Below are positions 48,001 through 59,410 of a stretch of DNA of 64,000 bases, piece after piece. The notes below the pieces were generated by a model. That model saw nothing but the letters and a program-made list of their open reading frames with translations. It ran no database searches and was not told the origin of the DNA. The translations under genes and the position numbers were made by a program. Source of the DNA: Neurospora tetraspora. Lineage: Eukaryota; Ascomycota; Sordariomycetes; Sordariales; Sordariaceae. Location: contig NW_026944383.1 in the NCBI RefSeq assembly GCF_033439725.1, forward strand, positions 5,022,001 through 5,086,000, written 5' to 3'. Every line of letters starts with the position of its first letter. Within the stretch, counting starts at the first letter, position 1.

Positions 48001-49365
48001 ACCATGCCAAAGTAGTTGAAGCTACTGTTCAAACCGCATTGTCGTGCACACTCATCGAGTGTGCCAGGGGTAATGTTTTGAATGATTCGGCCAGAATCTG
48101 AGGCTCCGCCCTGTGAGGGGAGGCTGAGGACCTGTGCAGGATAATTACCGTAGCACCCATATAAGTACCAGGTGTTATTCGCACCCGTGTTAATAGTCAA
48201 GGGGCGTGTGAGTGATGGTGTTGAGGTAATGACATTACTCGAATTTAATAACGAGAGCGCGGTGGTAAGGTTCTTGGGGGGGCCCAGAAGGCTGGACGGT
48301 GGGTCGTAGCAATTTTGAACTGCCTGCTCGGGCGATAGCTTGAACCCCGGCGTCTTGGGGACGTAGCATCCTTGAAGTTCAGAACTAACGTAGACGGGAT
48401 AGTGCAAGTTCCTTCCACAGCACTTTTGGGTCTTTGGGTCACAGTTTCCATTCCTGTTGGGAAGCGTTAGACCATGTGCAAGAAAGTATGGGTATCTTGA
48501 ACTTACAAATCATCGAATGTGCAATCGGCGTTGCAGTCTCCTGGGTTCTGAAGAGTCGATGGAACAACGCGATAGTTGCCGGAGTTGAAGTTTGTACCAC
48601 ACTGGCATCGGATCTGTGTACTGTGCACATTGAGTCAGTCAGTATGAGTTTTCCTGCCTCTTCAAGAGGCATCAGGCTGAGCTTGACTTACCCTTCTCTG
48701 GCACCGAAGACAAGAGGATAACCCAAGCCGGCACAGGTTTCGAAACAAGCCTCGATGTCAGCAACGAGTGGCCTGGCCCTGTCATCGTTTTGTGTGTTGA
48801 ATCCGCCAGAGAAGTAACAGCCGAGGTGCTTGTAGGTCGCACTCAAGTTGACGTTACGAGGAACGACTGGCACCAGCGCCGGTGCGGCAAAGGAAGGATC
48901 AAGGTACACCTGGGCGTTGAGGCCACCGCCGCAGGTCTGAGAGCTGTCGCCACTGCACTGAACATTGCAAGCCGTAGGGTCCACGTTCAAGACAGCAGTA
49001 GCCGGGAGCTGCAGGCCGCAGTTACAGTTATTGTCCCTCATGGCCGAATACTTGTAACCGTAAGCTCTGCAGGTGCGAGCACAGTCAAGAGGAGTCTGCG
49101 TAGAGTCCCAATGGGAGCCGGGGTCCCATCCGTTGAAACTTAAGGAGGGGTCATCGGGATCATTGTAGGGCTGCGGGCTGAAGCGAAAGAAGGTGTTGCC
49201 GGCAGTGTCGAGGAAGTTGGCGTAACAGCCGAGAGAGACAAAGTTATCGGCACCACACTTGGCTATGGTATCATTATAGGTTCCGAAGTAAGCCTGTCCG
49301 TTGACAAGCCCCAAGAGGCCGGCCGCAGCTACGGCAAGCCGGCCAGGGCTCGATTGCCAGCCCAT
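45082..49365 (-). CDS. Large secreted WSC-domain protein, reading frame displaced in the middle
   Basis: Minus strand. Exons 49365-48692, 48620-48507, 48453-47992, 47933-47728 and from 47666 on; introns of 71, 53, 53 and 61 bp are GT-AG and keep frame. MGWQSSPGRLAVAAAGLLGL starts a signal peptide. Cys-rich WSC-type modules follow: FVSLGCYANF...CNCGLQ, LGCYFSGGF...CQCGTNF and LYGCYGNYP...DCYCSTSF with CRVPCKSDATKACGG. A PAN/apple-like module contains AQCAAACSTTAGCVGFIY. Then come Gly-Ser and Ser-Thr runs and a Val/Asp/Ile-rich tail with tandem repeats. Exon 5 and the tail (45082-about 45950) share one frame, but about 45950-46570 is coding in another frame, so two opposite one-base shifts (or unrecognised splicing) are implied. 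Probably a wall or surface glycan-binding protein. Confidence 0.72.
45205..45320. repeat. 42-bp tandem repeat (three units) in the WSC gene
   Basis: Three near-identical 42-bp units encode INVDAGVDLGGDPT-type repeats in the C-terminal tail of the WSC protein. A separate 33-bp unit encoding IPTVEGPEAPE is present twice at about 45370-45440. Confidence 0.85.
47190..47345. repeat. CTGGTG-type hexanucleotide microsatellite in the WSC gene
   Basis: Runs of GCTGGT/GGTGCT flanked by CGGAGCCAGAACCGCTGCC-like Gly-Ser codons. On the minus strand they encode a Ser-Thr array between two Gly-Ser arrays, probably an O-glycosylated stalk. Length variation between strains is likely. Confidence 0.85.
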
Positions 49366-50908
49366 GATGACGAGAGGTGACCTTGCAAAGGGTAGCGTAC
49401 CCGGGTGGTCTTGTTCAAAGACAAACGAATAGAAAAGGGAACGAAAGACGTTGGCTCATAGGACCAACACAAGAAGGAATCGGGAAAGAAGCATAAAAGA
49501 GCGACTGAGGATAAAAGAAGAAAGAAGATGGTCTGAAAGCAGGCGACGGCCTAGGTCGGTATTTGAAGATGTTGATAACAGGAGCAAAAAAACATGGTCC
49601 AAATACCTCCAGCCATCATCGCGTAGGCGTCCTTGACGCGTGGGCTATCCAGAAGCAAGGCATTTTTTCCTTGCTTCTGGCTGGAATGCTCGTGATGGGA
49701 AAGAAAGGTGGTGAGATGAAGATTCGAGACAGTCTTGGTGTTGACATTTCTGGCGGAGGGCGACTGGCCGTAGAGGATGCTCGGCTTTGGGGAGATCGTT
49801 GGGACCTGCCGTGTGTGCACTGAGCACTCGCTGAGCACCTCCGTGGCCGATATTGAGGATTGAGCCTTCATGTCTTCAAATGTCCCTCCAAATTCTTCCC
49901 TGAATGCCCGACTGGCATTTCCAGGGGGCGGATATCGATCGCCAGGAGATTGCCTCGAGTGAGGGAGTGACTTGCAAGGGAGGATAGTCTTGGGATGCAG
50001 TGTGGCAGGAATTGTACTTATGGAATGCCTACCTGGTTTCGCGTGTGTGAAGATGCATGTAAACATGGCTGAAGCTCCATATCTATTAGTCTTGTCCTGA
50101 TGGACTTTGAAGATGTTGACATTGCACTGATTCAGTATGCTGCGCATATTGCCAAGCCTGTGCTGGTCGAACTCGACCGTTCCGAAAAAAGAATAGGATT
50201 GGGAAGACATCATCATTGTGAATGCGGAGTGGCTGCGGTGTTTTAGCCAGTCCTGTGGTTCAAGTCGGATTCCAACATTCGTCGATGGATTGTTGAAGTT
50301 GAGAGCTAGCTGGGATTGAGTGGAATACCAACATCGTTGTCATGGCGTGGTGCCTGCCGGAGACGTACCTGCACTCCTGCAGCCTACGTTGACCTGGGGT
50401 TAGGGTTGGAGCCGTCGATTTCAAAAGATTAATACATGCACAACTCCCGTCGTTTGCTCCTCCACCAACCAATGCGCCTGCCATCTCTCTATCAACATTG
50501 CGTTCCAACTGCTTCACTCCTTCCTAACGCCCAAGCTCTTTCTACCCACATGCTATTATCCCGGAATGTACTTAATGCGTCATTTGTCCATGAAATACAA
50601 TCCACTGAACCACCATGCAAACATGAAGTTTCCATTAGACCTGCTCGACACCCGAGAACCTCGTCGCTTCCCATGCCAACAGAGACATCACCGATCATGG
50701 AGAATATGGTAATAACAACTTGAGCACGACAGTGTTTCTTGAAAGAGATAACTCTGTGTTAACTACTTATGCTATGTCATCGGTCTCTGTCCTATGTACA
50801 GTAGTAAGAGCTCCTCTGTATAGCACAAAGCTTCCGCTTCCCTGTGGAGCATGACACGACCTGATGTACAATACCGTGTTCACTCAGTCGCCCTTAAGAT
50901 CCAAAGAG
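49366..50908. other. Intergenic, promoter of the WSC gene
   Basis: About 1.5 kb. A 221-codon frame on the minus strand (49551-50216) is the longest here, but its composition looks random and no motif is recognisable. A perfect 12-bp hairpin lies at 49649-49680. Confidence 0.45.
49649..49680. repeat. Hairpin, 12-bp arms and 8-nt loop
   Basis: CCAGAAGCAAGG (49649-49660) and its exact reverse complement CCTTGCTTCTGG (49669-49680), separated by CATTTTTT. It lies about 300 bp upstream of the WSC gene start. Confidence 0.8.
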
Positions 50909-52327
50909 TCACTTTGTTCCTTCCCATTCCAGAGTGGCATCTCCTTCCTCAATACTCTCATAAGGAATGTCGTTCACCCGCTTCTCCATCTGCTCCTCCT
51001 CGTCACCATCTTCACCACCCCTACTAACCTCCTTGGAACTTCCAGCCTTCGCTCCAGAAGTACGAGGATTGCCCTCAGGCTCAGCATCATCCCTACAATA
51101 GAACAGATCGTACTCATGACCCGGTTCACCCAGTTTCCACCCGTCAGTCAAGTACCTCGTTCCACTTCCCCTCTTATTCATCGTTGACACCTCGGACACA
51201 ACGATGCCGTCCGCCCCTCGTACCATGTCAGCAATCCGCTGCACATCGTATGTCCTAACCAGGTCCTGCTCTTTCGGATTGCTCGAATTGCGCAGTCGCA
51301 CCACAGCAAAAATGGAATATCCCTGTCTGACGGCTCTTCCTTGCTTATCATGGCGCGCCCATTCTGCCAGAGAGGTTGAAGTGTCAATCTTGCGGCCGCC
51401 GATGGTGATGTGTCTGAGGTCGTCAAATCCTGGGTTCTGGTCGTAGGGACTGGCACTCCCGTCAGGCGAAGAAGAACGGCGAGTGTCCGCGGCGGGTACG
51501 TATCTGACCCGCAACACTTTGGGAAAGTTTGGCTGATAGAGCAACCACTGCCCATCTGGACGCTGGCGGGGAAGAACCATGGACGTCAAAAAGGCGCCGA
51601 GACCAGCAAACTGTTTGCGCTCGAGCGCCCAGTCGAAGTGAAGGAGGGAGTAATGTGCGTTCATACGGGTCGGGATTTTCTTGCGACCGGCCGTCCACGG
51701 TCCAGCTTCGGCGGGGGCGCATCCGACGATAGGGCAGTAGTAGAGGAAGGAGGGGTGGCTCCACAGAGCGTCATTGGCGAGGTCGCTGGACATGATGTAG
51801 GAGAAGGAAATTGGTCCGTCGTCATGCCGGTGGTTGGGGAAGCTGGAGAGAAGTAGCTCGGCCATGTCGAACACCGTCTTGTCGTAGGCCGCCGATGATG
51901 ATACGCTCCCGGTGTTGCTAGTCTTTCCCTTTTCCCGAAGGATGCCGGGGGTGTCGACCCAAGATACTGCGAGGAGGGGAAACTGCTCCTCGTTGTCGTA
52001 GAGGAATAATCGGAGATGCGACTGCTCGCGATCCTCGTCTGTCTCGCGCTCTGACTCCCAGTCCTCGTCATCCTCCAGCGCCTCAAGACTTGACTTCGTT
52101 GTCGCAGGAGTCGCCAACACGTTGCCGTAGATCATGCGCATTACGATCATGGCGACGTTGAAGCCGCTCATGTCTTTTTCGGGGTGCGACAAGGGCTCAA
52201 ACCAGGCCTGGTTCGTGAGCGACTTCTTAATAGCTGTGATATCATCGGCCTGGTCGAGCCGGAAATCGATCCAGCTCAGGTCGTTGTAGGACTCGTCGAC
52301 AATGGTACCGGGGGATGACACGGACAT
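50909..52327 (-). CDS. Unrecognised protein, 472 aa
   Basis: Single exon with ATG at 52327. I do not recognise the family. The first 60 residues look folded (YNDLSWIDFRLDQADDITAI, NQAWFEPLSHPEKDMSGFNV). The middle has many aromatic and hydrophobic blocks (FSYIMSSDLANDALWSHPSF, HYSLLHFDWALERKQFAGLG, GYSIFAVVRLRN). Two acidic low-complexity stretches (about 85-105 and 430-472) flank the core. No signal peptide or membrane helix is seen, so it is probably intracellular. Balanced composition and length argue that it is a genuine gene. Confidence 0.72.
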   Translation of the reverse strand: MSVSSPGTIVDESYNDLSWIDFRLDQADDITAIKKSLTNQAWFEPLSHPEKDMSGFNVAMIVMRMIYGNVLATPATTKSSLEALEDDEDWESERETDEDREQSHLRLFLYDNEEQFPLLAVSWVDTPGILREKGKTSNTGSVSSSAAYDKTVFDMAELLLSSFPNHRHDDGPISFSYIMSSDLANDALWSHPSFLYYCPIVGCAPAEAGPWTAGRKKIPTRMNAHYSLLHFDWALERKQFAGLGAFLTSMVLPRQRPDGQWLLYQPNFPKVLRVRYVPAADTRRSSSPDGSASPYDQNPGFDDLRHITIGGRKIDTSTSLAEWARHDKQGRAVRQGYSIFAVVRLRNSSNPKEQDLVRTYDVQRIADMVRGADGIVVSEVSTMNKRGSGTRYLTDGWKLGEPGHEYDLFYCRDDAEPEGNPRTSGAKAGSSKEVSRGGEDGDEEEQMEKRVNDIPYESIEEGDATLEWEGTK

Positions 52328-53966
52328 CGTGGTGGCTAAATGTTGTTGAGTTATGAATGTTGTTGAGTTACTGTTCGATCCTCTGCCTTAGAAAGCGGTC
52401 TTGTCGCGGGAGTAGGTAATTGTTGACGACGGAAAAGAAGTGACCAAACGTGACAGAAAGAGAGGAAGGAGTGGGGTAGTAACAGAAGGGCAGGACGAGT
52501 GAATGGAATTACAAGTGAATGGTTTTCTGAGAAAGAGCGGACTCCAGCTCACATCCCAACATTGCCGCCGGCTACGAGATCACACTGGTATTTTGTGGTT
52601 CCGTACGAAGAAAGGATTTGGAGACAACTGAAGTCCCAAGACAAGAAGCAGCCTCCAGCAAGCGAGTAAACAATAATAAAGGTGAAGAACTCAACGGTCG
52701 CTTTCTTCAGGTTCTGTGCCATATCTTGTGCTCAACCTCACTTGGTGCCTTCCTGCCAACACGATGAATGCTGTTGCTGTGGCATCTGACCTACTTTCAT
52801 CCAATGTCTTGATCGAGGGACAGTGGACTCGTCAACTTCAGCAAGCGAACATTGTTCAAGACAACAAGGATGTAAATAATAATGTGCGTTTAAGGATTTT
52901 TCTTGATGTATGGTAACTAGTCAATTACGAAGAGTGCCCTGAATTTGTCCTGGTTTTCTATCAATATCTCTTGTCCCTCTCTCCAAAGTTCACTCACGCT
53001 CATTTTCCGATACTGTGCTCTCGGGCATCCTCAATGAAGGCCCGGCTGGTTTAGGAAAAGAAGCAACACATAGAAATCCTTGACCTTTCATAATACCCCT
53101 TCGCTCAATGCCACTGTTTCCTGAAAGTGTTTCAGATCCGTCAACTCAGCAGACCTCCAACACACGCAGCTCGTCGGGGCATGGAAGGATGGTTGGTAAT
53201 CAAATTTGATCAAAACTTAAACTGGATGTTTCTTGTCCATAGAAGCAATCCATATCTACCTCGAGCAAACGACGTGAGTTATGATGATAGCTCGGTTGGA
53301 TTGCAGTAGAAAAAAAGAAAACCGAAAAGCAGGAAAAGCAAAAAAGCAAAAAAGCTCAGCCGCCCAAGCCCCGGATTGAACTCGAGACCAGCTGCAAGAC
53401 CTACGAAAATACCACGCATTTTCTGCCCCAGGACACTACCACGTATACTACTGGAGGTGTTGGAAGGTACTGAACTTGGGGCTTATATACTCCCGCAAGG
53501 TCCTGCCGCTGGGAAGCTGGGGTCTGTGCCGGTGTATTGCAATCTATAAGAGAGAATTAGTTGCGACGAAAGGGAACAACCAGTTCACATCCACTTTGGG
53601 GTACCTTATGGTGACAATCCTCAACGTCGAGGTGTTTGTGTTTCCGAGTCGCTTCCGAGATATTCAAGGGGAACTTCATGTAGGTGGTTAGATGTCCTTA
53701 TCGATAAGACGTAGCCATCAGGGTCCCCAACCATTCAGCAAATGACGTCACAGTTTCGGGTGCCGATAGTTCCCTAACACTGATGCATGAAGATTGTCTT
53801 ATGGTACGGTCTTGGCCAGTTAGGGCTATAACACACTTCTGATAGTCTTACAAACGCTTGATACAAAGGGAACAACATCCAACGAGTGGGCTTCTCTTCT
53901 CCTAAAAACCACCAATCTCGGCATCACTACATCGCTATGTCGCTACATCGCAGCACCGCTCTCCGC
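52328..53966. other. Intergenic
   Basis: About 1.6 kb without a supported coding gene. A tRNA-like segment is described separately (53351-53445). Confidence 0.5.
53351..53445 (-). other. Degenerate tRNA-like / Pol III-type relic
   Basis: On the minus strand there is a box B-like AGTTCAATCC and, upstream, a 5-bp stem with 7-nt loop (AAAAT GCGTGGT ATTTT) like an anticodon arm. T-runs follow downstream, as in Pol III terminators. The T stem and acceptor stem do not pair, so it is not a working tRNA gene. It may be a tRNA-derived repeat or chance. Confidence 0.2.
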
Positions 53967-55326
53967 CTAGATCGAATCATTCGTCATGCTCTTACGATTG
54001 TGATATTCAAGCGAAAAGTCCTCGGTGCGCACAATCTGCCCAGTCGTCCGTGGCCCTCTCCAATCGTCTCCGACGCTCTTCTTGTCCATCATCGGGGGGC
54101 ACCCGTCTGACAGGACCTTGTTGGGGCCCACAGACACGGTCACGACCAAGTTGTTCTCAGAGTCAGTCATTGTCCTTGAGCGCTTGCCTTCACTAGACGA
54201 CATCTTGAGCTCGATCGCCTTGCTGTCCTCAGACTTGTAGTAGCGATGCGAAATGGTGGCATCCCGAATCAGCACGCGAAGAATGGGAATACTGGCGGCA
54301 ATGATCGTAATGGCGCTCTCGGCGTTACCCCAGATGAAGAGGTCGACACCATCGGCTAGCATCGCACCTGTCAACTTTCTGTTCCCTTGATATCCGGATG
54401 GATAGACAAACTTACCAAAGTCGGAGGACAACATGCTCGGAATCTTGGTTGTCTTAATGATGCCAGTAATACCCGCGCTAACAAAATCAGTCTCCAGGTG
54501 ACCATAACATTGTTTTGGTGAAACTGACAAGACACCCATGCTCATCGCAAAAGCACATCCGAACCTCTCCGTTTTCTTCATCTGGAGCTTCCACACCACC
54601 GACCACGGAAGCAGGGCCAGCGTGATATCCATCAACGCCGAGTAGGAAGCCGAGAAAAGGTTGTAGTTTACCGTCACGGTAGGATCCCAACACTCTCCCG
54701 GGGTAAATACCTCCCATGACTTGCGGATGGGTGTACAGTTGACCCAGGGAAACAGCGCCGTCAGCCCCATGGCTATGTTCATGGTGATTATGATGAACCA
54801 CAGGAACCACTTCATCCACCCATGAGTGAGTCGGAGCAGTGTAATGGCGAAGCTTGTCTTGGACCAAATGGCTGCAGTGGCGGAGAATGAGCCGGCCATG
54901 TTGACAAGCAGCAGCAGGGGAGCCATGTTGTTGACCACATCAAAGTCCCAGATATGGAGACCGTAGCCGAGACGGGTCATCGCGGTGAGCAATGCAGATT
55001 CGACGCTAAGGCAGATCTGTGGAAGGTCCAGCGTTTAATGATCAACAGCTGATGATACCAACTAAGCCCAGAAAGCGACCTACCCATGCTCCTATCAACA
55101 TGATATCGTCCCACCATAGCCCTTTGCGCCGGGAGAACTTGCAATAAACACGAAGCCCAAGAAACGCGCCCGAAAGGCCGATCAACACCCAAATCACAAT
55201 GTTGAGCCGAATTCCCGCATTGTCGTGAGGAAGTAGCGCCAACTCCTCTGGTGTCGGTGCAACAGGCTGGGCAAACTGGTCGGGCTTCGGTCCTTCGGCT
55301 GTGGGAGCTGTGGAATTCGAAGCCAT
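53967..55326 (-). CDS. Pth11-like seven-helix protein (fungal rhodopsin domain)
   Basis: Four exons on the minus strand: 55326-55084, 55016-54529, 54477-54416 and 54355-53967, 393 aa; introns of 67, 51 and 60 bp. The hydrophobic pattern gives about seven helices, the first at NIVIWVLIGLSGAFLGLRVY followed by the WWDDIMLIGAW loop motif of this family. Others include WFLWFIIITMNIAMGLTALF and ALMDITLALLPWSVVWKLQ, then the spliced FAGITGIIKT and WGNAESAITIIAASIPILRV. No CFEM domain precedes helix 1. The C-terminal tail is polar. Such proteins are plasma-membrane sensors in filamentous ascomycetes, including Pth11 of the rice blast fungus; the ligand is unknown. Confidence 0.87.
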
Positions 55327-57285
55327 CGATCTGGGGGCTTGCCGCCGAGAAAGATGCTGTTTAGGCTGGATGATGTCGTAAGCCCCAGGCTTCGTATATC
55401 TCCATCCCGGAGGAGGTGGACTCGATGGTCTACGGCCGGGCCATCCTGCTGTCTTTATGTTCCAGTCCTGGTGTTCAGACCCTTAGCACCACGACGAAAC
55501 GGGAGGCGCCAAGCAGACATCCTCGTGATGCTCTGCAACACTTTCGGATGCGGAGAGCAATATGTTGGCCGCTGCACTGTGCATAAACCAAGTTCCGTGC
55601 AATATATCGTCGACGGCTGAATGGTGCCAGTGCAGTTGACAGACGGCCTGGCTAAATCTCGTCGACCCGGTTAAGTAGCAACCTTACCCGGGCCATGGTC
55701 GATCTCCGCCTGCTCGGGCGCCTTCTGTATGCACAGTATATCGTCGGACACATCTTGGTTGACGAATACATATTGCGCGTGGTCAGACCTCCGGGTGCTT
55801 CTGTTGGCGACGCTTGAGCTTCTTTGCATCTGACTTCCCCGGGGTAGGTATCAGCGCCAAAATCCTTCAAAGCGGCCGCTCTCGACGGCCCAGCTCTCAT
55901 CTTTCGTCTTTCAATATTGACTTCTGCCTGCCATCATCCAATCAGCTATTGTCCCAGGTATGTATACGGTGCACAAACGCTGGGGCTTGAAGTTTCTCAC
56001 TGCCCTAACTCCTTCTTACCAGATATTTATCGAACCGAAATCACTGCAGCTGCACAGAAGCGTCTGTTGGGTTTCAGCACACGCGAACGTGAGACATGGT
56101 GCGGCTTGACAGGAGACTCGACGGGCGAAGTTGATAAGCCTCAAGTAGATGATTCTCGCAAGCAAGCAAAGACAGCTTGAACAAGCTATTGTTGCATCCC
56201 GTTCGCCTAGCGATCTCTTTCATGGGAGCCCATGTTATCCCCAGATTATCCCAAGATCACATCATGCGTTGCGCAGATATCATGTCCTTGGCCCTGCTGG
56301 CCTAGAACACACACGGCCACAATGCCCCTGGTGGATGGCGAGAGCTCTTGGGAGACGGACTCACAATCCTTCCTCCCCGGACCAAGTGCGTTCTAGGGTG
56401 TGTTTGGTTTGATCGATGTAGTTGGAGTGGGGCTATACAAATTAACCCTGTAAAGCCAACCGCTGGTATAATCCGAGCTTCGTCCGTTGATTTTGGCTGC
56501 ACCTCGAGCTTGGCAGGTATCGAGCTACTGCAACCCCCTTGTACGTGGCTTGCGCCCGCATATTGGTGCATCCTCCTTCCTAATGAAGCTATGTTGGAAG
56601 TCCGTGCCCTGGGCCGCCCATTCACCGGCTTTGCCCATCACTGGGCCGTTCCATTACCGGCACTCCCTTCCAGGTATTTAGGCTGCCCTGGTTTCCGTTT
56701 CTCCTCTTCCGTTAGACAACTACAATCAAGCCCTTTTCGTTGTCGCCTTCCAGCCTCCATCACATTTGCCCTTGCATAACACGGGTTGTTCCGCGCTCCG
56801 GTGGCTGACAGGAAATCGATAGCTTGATGATGTTTTGTTACCCTCTCAAGAATCAGCGCGTTCCTGGTTCTCCGCAGACGGGTGGCACCCAAGAATTGAC
56901 ACCGGCCGCAAGCCGGAAGGAATGATACTTAATGAGCTTAATGAACGCAGCCAAGACGGATCCCAAGACACCAAACATCTGGCATCAATAGACCAGTTTT
57001 CCTTACAATATGTTATCCGAAGGATCAATGCCGTCACATATCCACTCACCATTTATATGGTATATAGAAATGCTCCCTCTATTAAACCTTCAAAGAAAAA
57101 GGAAGTCATCACCATCACCGTCATACAAATGGCGAACTTCTTACCTGCCACAACCAAAGCTTCTAGCAGCGGCAGATCAGTTCCTGAATAGGCAGCTGGG
57201 CCTCTCCGTTTCAGCCGCAGCGCCCACTTTCCCGAACATCGATAGCCAGATGTGTAGATGTGAGAATTCGTTGCTTTTGCGGCAG
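55327..57285. other. Intergenic
   Basis: About 2 kb to the left edge of the transposon. Frames up to about 143 codons on both strands overlap and lack protein-like composition. No gene supported. Confidence 0.5.
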
Positions 57286-57287
57286 TA

Positions 57288-57322
57288 CGGTGGCCCAAGT
57301 GCATCTTAGGCCCAATTCAAAA
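57288..57322 (+). repeat. Left terminal inverted repeat of the MITE
   Basis: 35 bp; pairs with 57989-58023 at 32 of 35 positions. Preceded by TA. Confidence 0.85.
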
Positions 57323-57714
57323 AGTTTGGTTGAAAAATGGCCCGTGTCAGCTGCAGGCACTAGGTACGCGCCAAAGGGTGTCATTCGAACTCCAACGCTA
57401 ATAATGTATAGTATCAACCTCTGAAAGTGCAACCACCCCCAAGTGCAAAAACTCCCCAAAGTGTAAAAGAATCTGGCGGCCCAGATTAGTTGTACTTTCA
57501 GGGGTTAATACTGTAACTTTGATTCCAACTCCCCGAAAGAGAGGTAATGAAGTAATGAAGCAATGAAGTTTGATAGTCAATGAGAGTTAATGAGAGCCAC
57601 GAGGTGCCAAGATTTAGGGTAACAATGCAAATGGACCTTAGTCCTTCTCCAAATTTTGAACCTTGATGAATTGGGGTAGGGTAATAGTACAAATGGATCC
57701 TTCCGCCTTCTCAA

Positions 57715-57850
57715 AAAAATGAGAAAGGAAGAGAGAAAAAAAAGAGGAAAAAAGAAAGAAGGAAGAAAAAGAAAAAAGAAAGAAGAGAGAAAAAAAAAAA
57801 AAAAAAAAGAAAGAAAAATAAAAATGAAAGGTAGGAAAAGATAAAAAAGA
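57715..57850. repeat. Polypurine tract inside the MITE
   Basis: About 135 bp almost wholly A and G on the plus strand (GAAAA, GGAAG, AAAGAAAG units with a 20-A run near 57790). Such tracts can form triplex DNA and are slippage-prone. Confidence 0.8.
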
Positions 57851-57988
57851 TGAAGTTTGGAAAGGTTGAAGCAGTTTTAAAGCTTGGTGGTTAGCGTTTG
57901 ATGGGTGTGAGTGTTGAACGCCGCAAGTGCTTTGGAAGCGTTAATATAAAATGGTCGACAGCTGAGGCCAGTTGGGAGCTCGGACCAG

Positions 57989-58023
57989 TTTTCAATTGGG
58001 CCTAAGACACACTTGGGCCACCG
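57989..58023 (-). repeat. Right terminal inverted repeat of the MITE
   Basis: 35 bp ending in GGGCCACCG and followed by TA; reverse complement of the left repeat with three differences. Confidence 0.85.
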
Positions 58024-58025
58024 TA

Positions 58026-58648
58026 CGGCAGTCAAAAAGGTGATCAAAGACAACTCTCCCCACAAACATAGGTACGGTTCAACGATGCGCCGCTGACCTG
58101 CGGGCGACTTTTGTGGTACAACACGTGGGGATGACATAAACACGGAATCTCTCGCAACCATCGGTGTCTCGCAAAGCCCAGCGTTGCACACACCATCCCA
58201 GGTCTTCTCTAGCGCCCGATGATGCAACGCGTTCCACCTTCGGCAACTGCAAGACAGTGATGATGGAGGACAGAAAAAGATCGTCGGCCGACTGAAGACA
58301 GAATAGACACCGCGATGCTGACATCTTCTCCTTCCGCTTCAGGAAAGAAACAACTTTTGTTTTCTGCAACCATGAGGAATAAACTCTGAAGATCTCCATC
58401 TTTCGCACCTTGCCGTTTAACCACTCTTGGCCGAACGTGGGGAACACCATGGAGAGACTGAGAGATTCGAGGGAGAGGAACCATCGGCACCGGCCGTTTA
58501 GATCAGTTCCACCCTGAGACAGGGAGACAGTTGGACAGGAAATCCAGATATAAAAAGGTCTCTGGCGATCCCGCTTTCTCGATCGTCTGTCCTGACTCCT
58601 CCAGTCTTCCACTCGGCATCTTCTCGGTAAAACCAAGACAGCATCATC
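58026..58648. promoter_or_regulatory. Promoter region of the GH25 gene
   Basis: The 5' side is the insertion flank of the MITE, so the element ends about 620 bp before the muramidase start codon. No other gene is supported here. Confidence 0.5.
58549..58555 (+). promoter_or_regulatory. TATA box of the GH25 gene
   Basis: TATAAAA, about 94 bp upstream of the start codon, with a C/T-rich stretch (about 58575-58620) between, as expected for a fungal TATA promoter of an inducible secreted enzyme. Confidence 0.6.
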
Positions 58649-59410
58649 ATGAAGTCCTTCGTCCTCACGGCCCTCGCCGGCCTCATCGGCGCTGCCCAGG
58701 CTACCGTCCAGGGCTTCGATATTTCCCACTACCAGAGCAGCGTCAACTTTGCCGGCGCTTACTCTTCCGGTGCCCGCTTCGTCATCATCAAGGTGAGTCC
58801 CTCCTCTCCAGAAGCACCCTCCTCCTCCTCCACAAGAAATCACCCATGCTAACCCACGAGCCCCTCTTCACAGGCCACCGAAGGAACCACCTACATCGAC
58901 TCCTCATTCTCCTCCCACTACAGCGGCGCCACCTCCGCCGGCCTAATCCGCGGCGGCTACCACTTCGCGCACCCGGACTCCTCCACCGGCGCCGCTCAGG
59001 CGGACTACTTCCTCGCGCACGGCGGCGGCTGGTCCGCCGACGGCATCACCTTGCCCGGCATGATCGACCTGGAGTCCGTCTCGGGCAAAGCCACTTGCTT
59101 CGGCCTGTCGACTTCGGCCATGGTCTCGTGGATCAAGTCCTTCTCGGATCGCTACTTCGCCAAGACGGGCCGCTACCCCATGATCTACACCAACTACTCG
59201 TGGTGGAACCAGTGCACTGGTAACTCTGCCAGCTTTGCCGCGACCAACCCGCTGGTGCTGGCGCGGTGGTCGAGCACGGTGGGCACCCTGCCGGGGGGTT
59301 GGAGCGTTCAGACTATTTGGCAGAATAAGGATACGTATACTTATGGTGGTGACTCGGACGTGTTCAACGGGAGCCTTGATCGCCTTAAGGCTCTTGCTAA
59401 GGGCTCTTAA
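58649..59410 (+). CDS. Secreted GH25 muramidase (Chalaropsis-type lysozyme)
   Basis: Two exons, 58649-58792 and 58874-59410 (81-bp intron), 226 aa. MKSFVLTALAGLIGAAQA is a signal peptide with an AQA cleavage motif. The mature GH25 barrel begins VQGFDISHYQ (catalytic-site Asp24) and has GLIRGGYHFAHPD and MIDLES with the Asp113/Glu115 pair; Glu115 is the expected catalytic acid. RYPMIYTNYSWWNQC and LARWSS are typical later strands. The enzyme cleaves the N-acetylmuramic acid to N-acetylglucosamine bond of bacterial peptidoglycan outside the cell, so it is likely antibacterial or nutritional. GH25 enzymes in fungi are related to bacterial and phage ones and are thought to have an old transfer origin. 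Codons are C-biased, suggesting good expression. Confidence 0.93.

Larger units (their letters stand above)
57286..58025. mobile_element. Non-autonomous DNA transposon (MITE-like) with 35-bp TIRs and TA duplication
   Basis: The left TIR 57288-57322 begins CGGTGGCCCAAGTG. The right TIR 57989-58023 is its reverse complement with 3 mismatches in 35 (32 matches). Each end is bordered by TA (57286-57287 and 58024-58025), the target duplication of Tc1/mariner-pogo elements. The element is 736 bp and has no transposase frame. Inside are an imperfect 35-bp direct repeat (57616-57650 and 57678-57712, both AGGGTAA-start), an AATGAAG triplication near 57547-57570 and a polypurine tract (57715-57850). 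Two of the three TIR differences are CA versus TG, as expected from C-to-T change. The family is not named in my memory. Confidence 0.8.

Noticed and set aside
49551-50216. 221-codon minus-strand frame upstream of the WSC gene
   Set aside because: Composition (high Cys, His, Ser, Met) and lack of any motif look random; it also spans the hairpin at 49649-49680 and lies in the promoter region.
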